A DNA stretch of 64,000 nucleotides from MED-G105 sp965263305 (GCA_965263305.1 OZ253666.1:2914001-2978000); one strand, 5' to 3'; positions 51,868 to 60,835 are shown, counted from the first letter of the stretch. Notes: a model not told the origin generated them from the letters alone. Translations and numbers: made by a program.

Positions 51868-52152
51868 ATGGACAATATCCAAATTTCTTTCACCGAGCCC
51901 GAGATGAAGCCGATATTTGATCGTTTCAAACTCTTCTTTGCTCCGAATTCAGACAAATCAGACATTCCCTCCGATGTGAAGGTTTGTGTTTGGATACGGA
52001 TGATCAACGCGTTTCATCCGACCGTAAAGCCACGTGAAATCCGCTCGCACTTCATCAAATGCTTTCATCCCGACGCGGGCACGCACGTCCTCTCGATTCC
52101 CGAAAAAACAAAAGTCATGGCCACACATGACCGTATTTTCAAAGGAAAGTAG
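51868..52152 (+). CDS. Hypothetical protein of the transfer region
   Basis: 94 aa from ATG 51868 (MDNIQISFTEPEMKPIFDRF); a GTG at 51850 directly after the previous stop is an alternative. Soluble, with no motif recognised. Its last codons contain the ribosome-binding site of the coupling protein gene. Confidence 0.65.
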   Translation: MDNIQISFTEPEMKPIFDRFKLFFAPNSDKSDIPSDVKVCVWIRMINAFHPTVKPREIRSHFIKCFHPDAGTHVLSIPEKTKVMATHDRIFKGK

Positions 52153-52154
52153 TT

Positions 52155-53762
52155 ATGATGAGCAATGAAGAGTATCGGTTCGGTTCTGCTGCCTGGGCGA
52201 ATGAAGGCGAATTACGGCGCGCGGGCCTTTTTGAACGTAATGGACTGCAATTAGGATATTTTGCAAATAAGCCATTGCGTCTTGAGGGAGACGCCCCGCT
52301 CATCACGGTCGGCGGGGCGGGTTCGGGCAAACTGCGCGACGACCTGGCCTATGTACATTGCGGTTCACCGGGCGTGCCGATGCTGACCCTTGATCCGCGC
52401 GGCGAGCAGACTGCGATCTCGACCGCCGCCCATACGCGTCACGGCGACTATGCGTATTCGTGGAACCCAACAGGACAATGCGGCCTGCCGAAACATAGCT
52501 GCAACCCGCTCGACATCCTCAAGCCGGACAGTCCGAACCTTTTCGGCGACTGCCAGTTCATTGCAGAAGGACTGATACCCCTCTCGGGCGGCGGCAATGG
52601 GAAGTATTTCGAGATGCGGGCGCGCGAATGGCTCCAATTTATCATGATTGCCCTTGTGGAGCGCGAACGCGCTGTCAGCTTGCCGCGCCTGTATCGCGTC
52701 ATCAACCTCGTCGAATCCGACCCGCAGGGCTGGGCGGATATACTAGAAATTATGCTGGCCAGCGCGTCCGCCGATGTACGCCGTGTTGCGAACGAGATGC
52801 TTAGCAAGCAACAGGACAGTCCGAGAGAGTTTGGCAGCATCATGGGCGAGATATACGCCCATCTGAATGCTCTTGCCGATCCGGTCCTAACGGCATCGCT
52901 TGAGCGTTCGGATTTCTCGCTAGCAGCACTCCTCTCAACCCATCCAGCCTGCAAAATTTCGCTGATTGCTCCAGCAGAGTACCTTTCAATCTGGTCGCCG
53001 CTGCTGCGCGTCTTCTTTACGGTAGCGATGCTCTACAAAACCCGAGCGCCGCAAGCCCGACGTGTGACGTTCCTCGTCGATGAAGCTGGGCAGATGGGGA
53101 ATTTCGAAATGCTGCTTCGTAGTTTCACGTACGGACGCGGTGCAGGCATTCGGAGCTGGGCAATATTTCAGGACACGGGACAAATCGTGCGCAACTTTGG
53201 CGCGGCGGCTTTGCAGGGTTTTCTCGGCTCAGCGCAAGTGCGGCAGTTCTTCGGCGTTCGCGACTTTCAGACCGCGCAGATGGTGTCTTCAATGCTTGGC
53301 ACCGAAACCCTGGAATACGACGATGGCCTCAGACAGGCCGATGCCAAGCGGCAGAAACTGAACGCGGCCATGAACATCATGAACGGGGGCGATCCGTTCT
53401 CGGCCTATGCAGACATGAAGTATCACGCCTACGCCGAAGAGCATCGCACCAAACAGGCACGCGCACTCATGATGCCTGAGGAAATTCTGTCGATGCCCGA
53501 GGACAGGCAACTGCTCTTCATTTCGGGCAAGAACCTCAAGCCAATTTTCGCCGAGAAGCATCCTTACTACGAAAGGTTAGACTTTGCTGGGCGCTTCCTG
53601 CCCAACCCATATCATCCGCCCCACGATTCCGTGCCTATCCCCTCAAGATGGGGTCGCCGTCGTGCGAGGGTCATCAATGAGCGCGTGCCGCAGCAATTCT
53701 CGCACTATCCGCAGTATGCCGACGGCATGTGGTCTTACGTCGAAGGCTATCGGCCTTCATGA
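52155..53762 (+). CDS. VirD4/TraG-like type IV coupling protein
   Basis: 535 aa. ATPase core with a P-loop-like VGGAGSGKLRDDLAY (about 52-66), RGEQTAIS after the second strand, and Walker B VTFLVDEAGQMG (about 305-316), plus the TraG-type segments YGRGAGIRSWAIFQD and MMPEEILSMPEDRQLLF. The Walker A Ser/Thr is replaced by Leu and no N-terminal membrane segment is present. It would deliver the relaxase-DNA complex to a mating pore, which must come from a helper element because none is encoded here. Confidence 0.85.
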   Translation: MMSNEEYRFGSAAWANEGELRRAGLFERNGLQLGYFANKPLRLEGDAPLITVGGAGSGKLRDDLAYVHCGSPGVPMLTLDPRGEQTAISTAAHTRHGDYAYSWNPTGQCGLPKHSCNPLDILKPDSPNLFGDCQFIAEGLIPLSGGGNGKYFEMRAREWLQFIMIALVERERAVSLPRLYRVINLVESDPQGWADILEIMLASASADVRRVANEMLSKQQDSPREFGSIMGEIYAHLNALADPVLTASLERSDFSLAALLSTHPACKISLIAPAEYLSIWSPLLRVFFTVAMLYKTRAPQARRVTFLVDEAGQMGNFEMLLRSFTYGRGAGIRSWAIFQDTGQIVRNFGAAALQGFLGSAQVRQFFGVRDFQTAQMVSSMLGTETLEYDDGLRQADAKRQKLNAAMNIMNGGDPFSAYADMKYHAYAEEHRTKQARALMMPEEILSMPEDRQLLFISGKNLKPIFAEKHPYYERLDFAGRFLPNPYHPPHDSVPIPSRWGRRRARVINERVPQQFSHYPQYADGMWSYVEGYRPS

Positions 53763-53778
53763 AGAAAGGAGAACTATT

Positions 53779-54111
53779 GTGAGCAACAAACCTGAGTTTA
53801 CGATCCGCGATGGCTCCGTCAAAGCAACGACTTGGCGAAACGCTGGAGAAAACGGCGATTACTTCACTACGTCATTCAGCCGCACTTTCAGAGACGAGAA
53901 GTCCGGTGATTTGCGCGATACCAATGCGTTTTCAGGGGCCGATCTGTTGAAGATCTCAGCATTGGCGCAGGAAGCCTATCAGCAGTCGCGTGAGCTTCGC
54001 AATCTGGAGCGCCTTGAAACGGCACGTAACGGGAAAGAACAGGACCGGCGACTTGAAGGGGCTCGGCACAGCAAATCACGTCGTCGAAACCGTGACCAAC
54101 TTGAGAGATGA
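53779..54111 (+). CDS. Hypothetical protein downstream of the coupling protein
   Basis: 110 aa with a GTG start at 53779 behind AAAGGAGA. Reads SNKPEFTIRDGSVKATTWRN and YFTTSFSRTFRDEKSG, a beta-sheet domain often found next to mobilization genes, then a very basic tail (ARHSKSRRRNRDQ). The sequence pattern suggests a nucleic-acid-binding accessory protein. Stop overlaps the next ATG (ATGA). Confidence 0.7.
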   Translation: MSNKPEFTIRDGSVKATTWRNAGENGDYFTTSFSRTFRDEKSGDLRDTNAFSGADLLKISALAQEAYQQSRELRNLERLETARNGKEQDRRLEGARHSKSRRRNRDQLER

Positions 54112-54386
54112 CAATGGCATACGGTCAGGACGAAAAACCTACCGTTTCAACAAAAGAAGAGTTGCTGCGTCGGCTTCGGAACAGAAGTACTCCGAACCGC
54201 GCAGCTACTCTTGAGCCCAAAGGCGGACGCGGCTCTGAGGTGAAGCGTGAAATTGAAGAAGAAAATCGGCAACGGATCGCTATTCTTAGGAATTCTCTTG
54301 AAACGGCACACTCCGAACTTGAAGTAAATCAGACATTCGCGCGCCTTGGCGGCTTCGCAAAAGCAAGATTCTCAAACGAGCGTTGA
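54108..54386 (+). CDS. Hypothetical charged protein
   Basis: 92 aa, starting MTMAYGQDEKPTVSTKEELL; the second Met (54114) is an alternative start. Highly charged and helical (VKREIEEENRQRIAILRNSL). Coupled to the preceding gene by ATGA. Function unknown. Confidence 0.65.
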   Translation: MTMAYGQDEKPTVSTKEELLRRLRNRSTPNRAATLEPKGGRGSEVKREIEEENRQRIAILRNSLETAHSELEVNQTFARLGGFAKARFSNER

Positions 54387-54407
54387 GGCGCGAAACCGTT
54401 ACTGAAT

Positions 54408-54437
54408 TTGCGTTTCGAGCCTCCGATACGGTATAAT
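54408..54437 (+). promoter_or_regulatory. Sigma-70-type promoter for the integrase unit
   Basis: TTGCGT (54408-54413) and a perfect TATAAT (54432-54437) are separated by 18 bp. This would drive the small gene at 54580, the recombinase and, in the excised circle, mobC and the relaxase. Confidence 0.65.
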
Positions 54438-54579
54438 TGAAGTATAGAGATTGATTAAAGCTGCACCGTTTTTGGCGCGCTAATCACCCGAAATGGGTGA
54501 CACACTGATCTATTGTCAGCATTGGAAACGAAACTGATCAGCATGCTCTGCATTGCTGAAGAGGGAGGAGTTTGCCCTC

Positions 54580-54840
54580 ATGAAAGACATACTGAAAAAG
54601 CACCGAGAAGCGGCCACTAAGCTTGGCTATTCAAGAGAGCATGCTGACGAAATTATCCACAGATTATCTGACATCATGAATGCCTTTATCGATGCCGCTT
54701 GGGGAGTCCATCCTGCGCAATTGAGTTCGATGGATGGAGGTAAGAAAGACCTTCTCCCTCAGGCTCGGTGTGGTAAACTGAGAACAAAGCCAAAACAGTC
54801 TAGCAAGGAAGAGACCGTGGCCACGCCAACGGAAGGATGA
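54580..54840 (+). CDS. Small protein upstream of the serine recombinase
   Basis: 86 aa from ATG 54580, nine bases after GGAGGAG (a TTG at 54553 is in frame but weaker). Helical start MKDILKKHREAATKLGYSRE and a basic C-terminal tail. Its stop overlaps the recombinase start (ATGA). The position suggests a recombination directionality factor or regulator; this is inference from context only. Confidence 0.65.
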   Translation: MKDILKKHREAATKLGYSREHADEIIHRLSDIMNAFIDAAWGVHPAQLSSMDGGKKDLLPQARCGKLRTKPKQSSKEETVATPTEG

Positions 54841-56459
54841 AGGACTCGATGAAAGAAAAGAGAGGAACCAGCAAAGCCGTAATTTACTGCCGTGTCTCTG
54901 ATACTAAGCAGACGACACGTGGCACAGGCCTGCACTCTCAAGAGACGCGTTGCCGCGAGTACGCTTCTTTTCGCGGTCATGATGTTGTTCAAGTTTTTAC
55001 TGATGATGCCTCTGGTGGCCTCATCAACCGCCCAGGCATGCAAGCGATGCTGGCTTTCCTGCGGAAGAACCGTCGCCAGCCGCACGTTGTAATCATCGAC
55101 GATATTAGTCGCCTCGCGAGAGGCGTTCAGGCTCATCTAGAACTCCGCGCTGCACTCAGCAAGGCTGGCGGAATCTTGGAGTCCCCATCACTGGAGTTCG
55201 GCGAAGACAGCGACAGTCAGCTTATCGAGAATTTGTTGGCCAGCGTGTCTCAGCATCAACGTCAGAAGAATGGTGAGCAGACGCTAAATCGCATGCGTGC
55301 CAGGGCTCTAAACGGTTTTTGGGTCTTTCACGCGCCAGTAGGCTACAAGTATGAGCGTGTCAGTGGACAAGGCAAAGTGCTGTACCCTGACGAACCTCTG
55401 GCCTCGATCCTTAGAGAAGCGCTGGAAGGTTACGCTTGCGAGCGCTTCTCTACGCAAGCGGAAGTCAAACGCTTCCTCGAAGCACAGCCTGTATTTCCGA
55501 AAACGCCTAGAGGCGAAGTCACCAACCAAAGGGTCAACGACTTCCTCACGCAGCCTCTCTATGCAGGATACCTTGAGCTACCAAAATGGGATGTCTCTTT
55601 CCGCCCAGCGAAGCATGAAGGACTGATCAGCCTTGCAACCTTCAAAGCGATCCAGAACCGCCTAAACGGCAATGCGCGTGTTCCCGCACGGAAAGACATC
55701 AGCGAAGACTTCCCACTGCGCGGTTTTGTTCTTTGCGGATGCTGCGGCAACCCGCTGACAGCCAATTGGTCTAAGGGCAAAGCTGCCCATTATCCCTACT
55801 ACCTCTGCCGTCAAAACGACTGCGAGGCGAAAGGCAAGTCGATCCGCCGCGAGGTGGTGGAGCAAGAGTTCGAAGCCCTTCTCAAGGCTCTTCGACCCAC
55901 TTCTGATTTGTTCGAGTTTGCCTCGTCGCTTTTCAAGGACCTGTGGGAGCAACGCGCTAAGACGATGAAAGACCATGGCAAGTCAATGAAGGCCGAGCTC
56001 TCGCAGATCGAACGAAAGATAGCGCAGCTCATGGATCGGCTCGTCGAAGCTGATAGCGAATCCGTCATTCGCGCCTATGAGAAGCGTATCGGCGATCTTG
56101 AAACAGACCGGATGGTCATCCGTGAGCGGATTGAAAAATGTGGCACTCCACTCGCCACCTATGAGGATACGTTCGAACACTCGATGGCATTCCTCGCAAA
56201 CCCTTGGAAAATTTGGGAAAATGGAAGAATTGAACACCGTCAAACAGTGCTGAAACTCGCATTTGCAGACCAACTAGCATACCACCGTGAAACGGGTTTT
56301 CGAACACCAGAAATATCTTTACCGTTCAAGGCATTAGGGGAAATTTGCAGCGGAAATTTGGAAGTGGCGCACCCGAAAGGATTCGAACCTCTGACCCCCA
56401 GATTCGTAGTCTGGTGCTCTATCCAGCTGAGCTACGGGTGCGTTGGCGGTTTTGAATGA
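54837..56459 (+). CDS. Large serine recombinase (integrase of the element)
   Basis: 540 aa in the integrated form. Resolvase domain with catalytic Ser21 (VIYCRVSD), VVIIDDISRLARG, and LLASVSQHQRQKNGEQT; recombinase domain about 170-270; zinc ribbon CGCCGNPL and CRQNDC (about 300-330); coiled coil 370-430. The codons after GNLEVAH (56373 on) are not native: they read the antisense of tRNA-Arg (RFVVWCSIQLSYG). Joining the element ends would replace them with 38 other residues (LGGESSNTLFDILAQWNQVL, then SAIQFPANA... to GVAR). Expressed with the small gene upstream from the promoter at 54408. Confidence 0.92.
   Translation: MKDSMKEKRGTSKAVIYCRVSDTKQTTRGTGLHSQETRCREYASFRGHDVVQVFTDDASGGLINRPGMQAMLAFLRKNRRQPHVVIIDDISRLARGVQAHLELRAALSKAGGILESPSLEFGEDSDSQLIENLLASVSQHQRQKNGEQTLNRMRARALNGFWVFHAPVGYKYERVSGQGKVLYPDEPLASILREALEGYACERFSTQAEVKRFLEAQPVFPKTPRGEVTNQRVNDFLTQPLYAGYLELPKWDVSFRPAKHEGLISLATFKAIQNRLNGNARVPARKDISEDFPLRGFVLCGCCGNPLTANWSKGKAAHYPYYLCRQNDCEAKGKSIRREVVEQEFEALLKALRPTSDLFEFASSLFKDLWEQRAKTMKDHGKSMKAELSQIERKIAQLMDRLVEADSESVIRAYEKRIGDLETDRMVIRERIEKCGTPLATYEDTFEHSMAFLANPWKIWENGRIEHRQTVLKLAFADQLAYHRETGFRTPEISLPFKALGEICSGNLEVAHPKGFEPLTPRFVVWCSIQLSYGCVGGFE
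56365..56373. repeat. Right attachment-site core (attR), end of tRNA-Arg
   Basis: TGGCGCACC, identical to the left core at 27420-27428; it encodes the last nine bases of the tRNA including CCA. After integration the tRNA keeps its full sequence. Confidence 0.75.
56365..56441 (-). tRNA. tRNA-Arg (anticodon ACG)
   Basis: 77-nt cloverleaf on the minus strand: acceptor GCACCCG/CGGGTGC, D arm GCTC...GAGC, anticodon stem CCAGA/TCTGG with loop CTACGAA (anticodon ACG), variable GGGTC, T arm AGAGG-TTCGAAT-CCTTT, discriminator G and encoded CCA. It is the integration target of the island. The 3' end lies exactly at the right element boundary. Confidence 0.97.
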
Positions 56460-56544
56460 CCGCAGAGCGATGGGTTAAAGACTATTGCTCGGCCAAATGC
56501 AAGGGTTCTTTTGCTTTTCGCCTAGGGTCGATATCGGTCGCGGA

Positions 56545-57615
56545 TTATGGTTTTTCCGCAAAGTAGATTGCCCGGGCGACGGCGCGGGCGACGCAGTCGG
56601 CGGCGATTAGGCCAAGCCTTGTGAGCATCAACGGATCATTCGCAGCGGGGGCTTCGGGGGCCGTTGACAGCGCGAATACAACGTCGCCATCCGTCGGGCC
56701 GTGGATGGGGCGGATGGCCCGCGCAAGGCCGTCTTGCGCCATTATCGCAAACCGTTGAGCTTCAGGTTTTGACAGCGGCGCGTTGGTGGCGACGACCCCG
56801 ATTGTGGTGTTTGCTCGCCCGGATTTCGCCGCTGCGCCAAGTTTTGTGTCGGTTGGTAGGTCTGATGCTGGCGGCGCATCGGGTTCAGGGCGCTCGCCGC
56901 CGAATTCTTCGTTGATTTCAAAGGGCCAAGCCCAGAACGCTTGTTGTCCGGGCAACCGCGGGGAGCCGAAACTGTTTACGGCAATGAGCGCACCGACCGT
57001 GATGTCGTTTTGTGATAGGCGAAAGGACGCCGATCCGATGCCGCCGACGCCGTCGCCAGCCCGCGCGCCGTAGCCAGCGCCCGCACGCCCTTGCACCACG
57101 GCGTCTCGGGTGGCGGCTGCTTCACAGGCGGTTCGGCCCAGAGAGGCATAGGGCGGCGCGGCGCCCCAATTTTTGTCCCCGCCATTTGCGAGGTCATAAA
57201 GAATCGCAGACGGGACGATGGGAGACGGAGGCACGCCTTCCTGGGCAATGAGTTGGAACCCGCGCCCATGGCTGCCGAGCCAGGTTGCCGCGGCGTCTGC
57301 CGCGCCAAGCCCATAGGATGATCCGCCCGATAAAACGATCGCATCGGCGCGATCAACGAGCGTCGATGGATCAAGAAGATCCGTCTCCCGCGTTCCAGGA
57401 CCGCCGCCCCGAACATCGCCAGCAACAATGGCGGGCGCATCGGGTAGGACGACGGTGACGCCGGTCGACACTTTATTATCATGGGCCTGACCAACGGAAA
57501 CGCCAGGGACATCGGTAATATCATTGCGCGGTCCCGGTGCGCCACTGGCGGGAGATTGCGGTGAGGTTGCTCCACCGGATTCGGGAGCGCCTTTTGGAGA
57601 TGAGGGTGGAGCCAT
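56545..57615 (-). CDS. P1-family peptidase (DmpA-like aminopeptidase)
   Basis: 356 aa. The family signature starts at residue 31 (NDITDVPGVSVGQAHD), followed by TGVTVVLPD, GGGPGTRETDLLDP, LSGGSSYGLGAADA and the autocleavage/nucleophile region GVGGIGSASF (Ser near 195). These Ntn-like enzymes cleave N-terminal residues from peptides. The first ~30 residues are Pro/Ser/Gly-rich and the SD is poor, so the true start could be downstream. A GTCCCC/GGGGAC hairpin (57638-57656) lies in the leader. Confidence 0.88.
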   Translation of the reverse strand: MAPPSSPKGAPESGGATSPQSPASGAPGPRNDITDVPGVSVGQAHDNKVSTGVTVVLPDAPAIVAGDVRGGGPGTRETDLLDPSTLVDRADAIVLSGGSSYGLGAADAAATWLGSHGRGFQLIAQEGVPPSPIVPSAILYDLANGGDKNWGAAPPYASLGRTACEAAATRDAVVQGRAGAGYGARAGDGVGGIGSASFRLSQNDITVGALIAVNSFGSPRLPGQQAFWAWPFEINEEFGGERPEPDAPPASDLPTDTKLGAAAKSGRANTTIGVVATNAPLSKPEAQRFAIMAQDGLARAIRPIHGPTDGDVVFALSTAPEAPAANDPLMLTRLGLIAADCVARAVARAIYFAEKP

Positions 57616-57696
57616 ATTAATTGTCTTTTCGGATCCGGTCCCCAGTTAGCGGGGACGGATGGTTTTTCCTGCAGAAAATTATCTCTGCAGAATAGA

Positions 57697-59229
57697 CTAA
57701 TTCGATGCTTTTTCGAGGGGGCTTGCGGTGGCTGCACCGCCTGCGCCTGCGACGCCGCTGACGCCAATGGGCAATGTAAAGCGAAACGTCGACCCGGTTT
57801 CATTTGACGCTGCAAGTTCGAGGTGACCCCCATGGGCGCGGGCGATTTCTGCCGCGATGGCAATCCCAAGTCCGGAGCCACCCGGTTTCAGAGACCCTTT
57901 AAATGGTTCAAACAAATGGGCGCGAGCTTGCTCCGGCACGCCTGGGCCGGTGTCTTGGATATCGATCCAAAGCGCTTCGTTTTTCACCGTCGCCGTCACC
58001 GTGATGATGTTTTTTTGAGCCTCCATCGTCCATGACCGGTCATCGCCCTCCGGTGAGGTTTTTTGTTGATCCGGGCTCATCGCATCAATGGCGTTTCGAA
58101 CGATGTTGAAAATAGCGCGATAGAGATGGGTTGGATCGATATGCGCCCGAACACCCTCGGGCGTTTCATTGAATTGGGTGACGGTCATCGTCGCTGTTGC
58201 GTCGTATACATCATCAACTAATTTTCGAATGTCAGCTGTCTCCTTCTTTAAATGAGACGGCCCCATTTTCGCGAAACTAAGCGTGTCGCGACTAAGCGAG
58301 ATCGCGCGATCGAGCGCGGAGATCAGGCGGGGGGACAGGCGGCGCACACGTGGATCATCGCTCTTCGCCACTCGGTCCGACATCAATTGCGCCGAGGCGA
58401 GAATGTTTCGGAGATCATGGCTGATCTTGGAAATGCCAGCCCCTAACGCCGCTAATCGGCGACGTTCTTCCAATAAATCATGAGTACGCTGTTCCATGGA
58501 GGCGAGGCTACGCTGGGCCGCGAGTAGTTCATCATCAAATCTGCCGCTTGGCTTCATGATGGTGTTGGGGTCTTCAGGGTTCGCTTCAAACGCGGCCATG
58601 TTGTTGAGTAGGCGCTTGACCGGTGCGATCAGGTCTTTGTTGAGCCAATTATAAAGCAACCCGGCCGTGATCGCAGAGATAACCAGCGACAAGAACAAAA
58701 TGTTGCGAAGGTAAATCCATAAATCCGCCCGCAGATCCGCTTGAGAGACAAAAATGTCAACATACGAATTTTCATCGTAACCAGATTTACCGCGCACGGC
58801 GATAAGATTATCCCCTGTTGAAAACAAAGCGCTCCAGGGCGCGGTTAAAAATTCTACCCAAGAGGGATTTAATTCAATAGACCGCAAGGGTTTTGATCTT
58901 TCAGGATCAAGAGTTGTGACCCGGATCGTCTGCATTTCGCCGTTGCGCCAGAACCGAACGCCCTTCACATTGGCTGTTTCTAAGAGCCGGTCGGCCATTG
59001 CATCGCTCATTACGCGCCCTTCTTCGGAGGAGATGGCGAGCGATACCAGATATGATGCTTCCACCCGCGCTTTCAGCCAATCGATCCTGTTTTTTGCAAG
59101 AGAGGGGATGAGAACAAACGCCTCTGCGATGAGGACAAAAATTATCGTCAGGTACAAAAGTCGCGTCGACAATGACCTTTTGATTGGCGCGTCGTCATTG
59201 CGCTTTGAGAAGATGGAAGGAACGTGCAT
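57697..59229 (-). CDS. Membrane sensor histidine kinase (HAMP-HisKA-HATPase)
   Basis: 510 aa from ATG 59229; a TTG at 59280 lies inside the oxidoreductase gene and is less likely. Two membrane segments (about 24-43, LLYLTIIFVLIAEAFVLIP; about 178-198, ILFLSLVISAITAGLLYNWL) flank a periplasmic sensor domain; HAMP, then an H box with ISKISHDLRNILAS, N-box IVRNAIDAM and G boxes DTGPGVP and GSGLGIAI. The signal is unknown and no response regulator gene is adjacent. Confidence 0.88.
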   Translation of the reverse strand: MHVPSIFSKRNDDAPIKRSLSTRLLYLTIIFVLIAEAFVLIPSLAKNRIDWLKARVEASYLVSLAISSEEGRVMSDAMADRLLETANVKGVRFWRNGEMQTIRVTTLDPERSKPLRSIELNPSWVEFLTAPWSALFSTGDNLIAVRGKSGYDENSYVDIFVSQADLRADLWIYLRNILFLSLVISAITAGLLYNWLNKDLIAPVKRLLNNMAAFEANPEDPNTIMKPSGRFDDELLAAQRSLASMEQRTHDLLEERRRLAALGAGISKISHDLRNILASAQLMSDRVAKSDDPRVRRLSPRLISALDRAISLSRDTLSFAKMGPSHLKKETADIRKLVDDVYDATATMTVTQFNETPEGVRAHIDPTHLYRAIFNIVRNAIDAMSPDQQKTSPEGDDRSWTMEAQKNIITVTATVKNEALWIDIQDTGPGVPEQARAHLFEPFKGSLKPGGSGLGIAIAAEIARAHGGHLELAASNETGSTFRFTLPIGVSGVAGAGGAATASPLEKASN

Positions 59230-59272
59230 CGGGGACTTTCTTTGTCTCTCTCTTGCAAAAAAGGTGAACGGG

Positions 59273-60688
59273 TTAGTCAAACGTACTCAAGAGTCTGACA
59301 AGTGACTTCGTGCGGTCTGAAAACAGGGCAGGCGTATAAAAAGCGCCGCCTGCGCGTTTCGAGATTTCGCTGCGGGTAGGGTAGGGCGCAATCATATTGG
59401 TAAACGATCGAATTTTTTGCTTGTTCGAGATGGCGTATGCCCAGATGCTAATCTCATCGCCAGCGCCCTTGCCCACGATGGTGGCGCCGAGAATTTGACC
59501 GTTTTTCGCGACAAACGCCTTCAGGAAGCCGTCTGTGCGTTTTTCAGTTTGGGCGCGGTCATTTTCCTCAAAATCCCAGCGCACCGTTTTTGCGCCGGGA
59601 TGTTTTTCCATCGCTTCTTTTTCAGTGAGGCCGACGCTGGCGATTTCCGGGTCGCAATAGGTGACATGGGGCGCTTCCGCATCGCGGCGTTTCGCCGGTG
59701 ACTTGAACAGAATATTGCGGACGAGGGTTGAGGCGTGATCGCCAGCGACGTGAGTAAACTGTTTGCCGCCTGTAACATCTCCCGCCGCGAAAATGCGCTT
59801 ATTCGACGTGCGCAAGCGGTCATCGACCACGATGCCAGCGCGGTTCGTTTCAACACCTGCGGCCTCTAACCCTAGATCTGCGGTGTTCGCGCGACGTCCG
59901 ACCGCGACCAGAAGATGTGATCCCTCGATGGTCTGACCGTCATCGAGGGTGAGGGAGATGCGGCCATCGGCGGTATTCGCCGCGGCTTTTGCGAGCTTAT
60001 TTTCGATAACGTTGACGCCGTCATGGATGAGACGCTGGCGGACGATATCAACCGCCTCTGGATCTTCGCGGTTTAAGATGGTCATCCCTTCAATCAGGGT
60101 TGTCTTGACGCCAAGGCGGCCATGAGCTTGCGCCAACTCCGAACCGATTGGTCCGCCGCCCAATATGATGAGATGATCAGGAGCCGTCCTATTGGCGAAA
60201 ATGGTTTCATTGGTCAAATAGGGAACGCTGTCGAGCCCTTCGATCGGGGGAACAAAAGCGCTGGACCCGGTGGCGATCACGAAATGCTTCGCGGTCACGG
60301 TTGTATCGCCGGCGACGACCTCGCGGGGGCCGGTAAATTTAGCGGCGTCTCGTAAGACCGTGCAGCCAAACCCTTCGAACCGTTCTTGACTATCATGGGG
60401 CTCGATCTTGGCGATCACCGAGGCGACATGGTCCATCACCGCCGCGTAATCGACCGTTGGCGAAGCGGTGACCCCGTATTTTCCGGCGTCGCGCGCGGCC
60501 TGCGCCGCGGCGCCTGCTGAAATGATGGCCTTTGACGGGACGCATCCGTAGTTGAGGCAATCGCCGCCCATTTCGCCTTTTTCGATCAGAACCACATTTC
60601 TGCCGAGCTGGGCCGCGCCCGCAGCAAGGGAAAGGCCCGCTGACCCCGCGCCAATGATACATAAATCGGCATTGATTTTCTTTGTCAT
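59273..60688 (-). CDS. FAD-dependent pyridine nucleotide-disulfide oxidoreductase (mercuric reductase/Lpd-like)
   Basis: 471 aa. FAD-binding CIIGAGSAGLSLAAGAAQLG, redox-active disulfide GGDCLNYGCVPSKA (about 41-54), NAD(P)-binding ILGGGPIGSELAQAHGRLG, and second FAD motif RIFAAGDVTGG. In the dimerisation end, where dihydrolipoamide dehydrogenase has a His-Glu pair, this protein has MIAPYPTRSEISKR, so it is probably not a true Lpd. In many proteobacteria this type is linked to a TVP38/TMEM64 protein, as here. Substrate unknown. Confidence 0.85.
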   Translation of the reverse strand: MTKKINADLCIIGAGSAGLSLAAGAAQLGRNVVLIEKGEMGGDCLNYGCVPSKAIISAGAAAQAARDAGKYGVTASPTVDYAAVMDHVASVIAKIEPHDSQERFEGFGCTVLRDAAKFTGPREVVAGDTTVTAKHFVIATGSSAFVPPIEGLDSVPYLTNETIFANRTAPDHLIILGGGPIGSELAQAHGRLGVKTTLIEGMTILNREDPEAVDIVRQRLIHDGVNVIENKLAKAAANTADGRISLTLDDGQTIEGSHLLVAVGRRANTADLGLEAAGVETNRAGIVVDDRLRTSNKRIFAAGDVTGGKQFTHVAGDHASTLVRNILFKSPAKRRDAEAPHVTYCDPEIASVGLTEKEAMEKHPGAKTVRWDFEENDRAQTEKRTDGFLKAFVAKNGQILGATIVGKGAGDEISIWAYAISNKQKIRSFTNMIAPYPTRSEISKRAGGAFYTPALFSDRTKSLVRLLSTFD

Positions 60689-60835
60689 AGAGGTCGTTCA
60701 CTCCGCCGGCGATGCATCGCCGAAATAGATAAAGCGCGCCAAGTCACGAGGGGGGCTGATTGTTTCGCGCTCCCTCGCGGGTTCGTGGCGTCCCTTTCAT
60801 TTACTTGTTCAGGTAAGGACGTTTCATGTGGCTCA

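Larger units (their letters stand above)
27420..56373. mobile_element. Integrative mobilizable element carrying DISARM, inserted at tRNA-Arg
   Basis: Bounded by 9-bp direct repeats TGGCGCACC (the antisense of the last nine tRNA bases) at 27420 and 56365. It encodes a large serine recombinase next to the tRNA, a MobC-like protein and relaxase at the opposite end, and a VirD4-like coupling protein. No VirB/Trb mating-pore genes are present, so it probably borrows a helper's conjugation apparatus. Cargo is the DISARM operon, ArdC and a DUF3644 protein. Joining the two ends keeps the recombinase frame open into native-looking sequence, which supports these boundaries. Confidence 0.85.

Noticed and set aside
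27420..56373. Self-transmissible conjugative element (ICE)
   Set aside because: A relaxase and a coupling protein are present but no VirB4-like ATPase, pilin or other mating-pore gene was seen, so mobilizable is the safer call.
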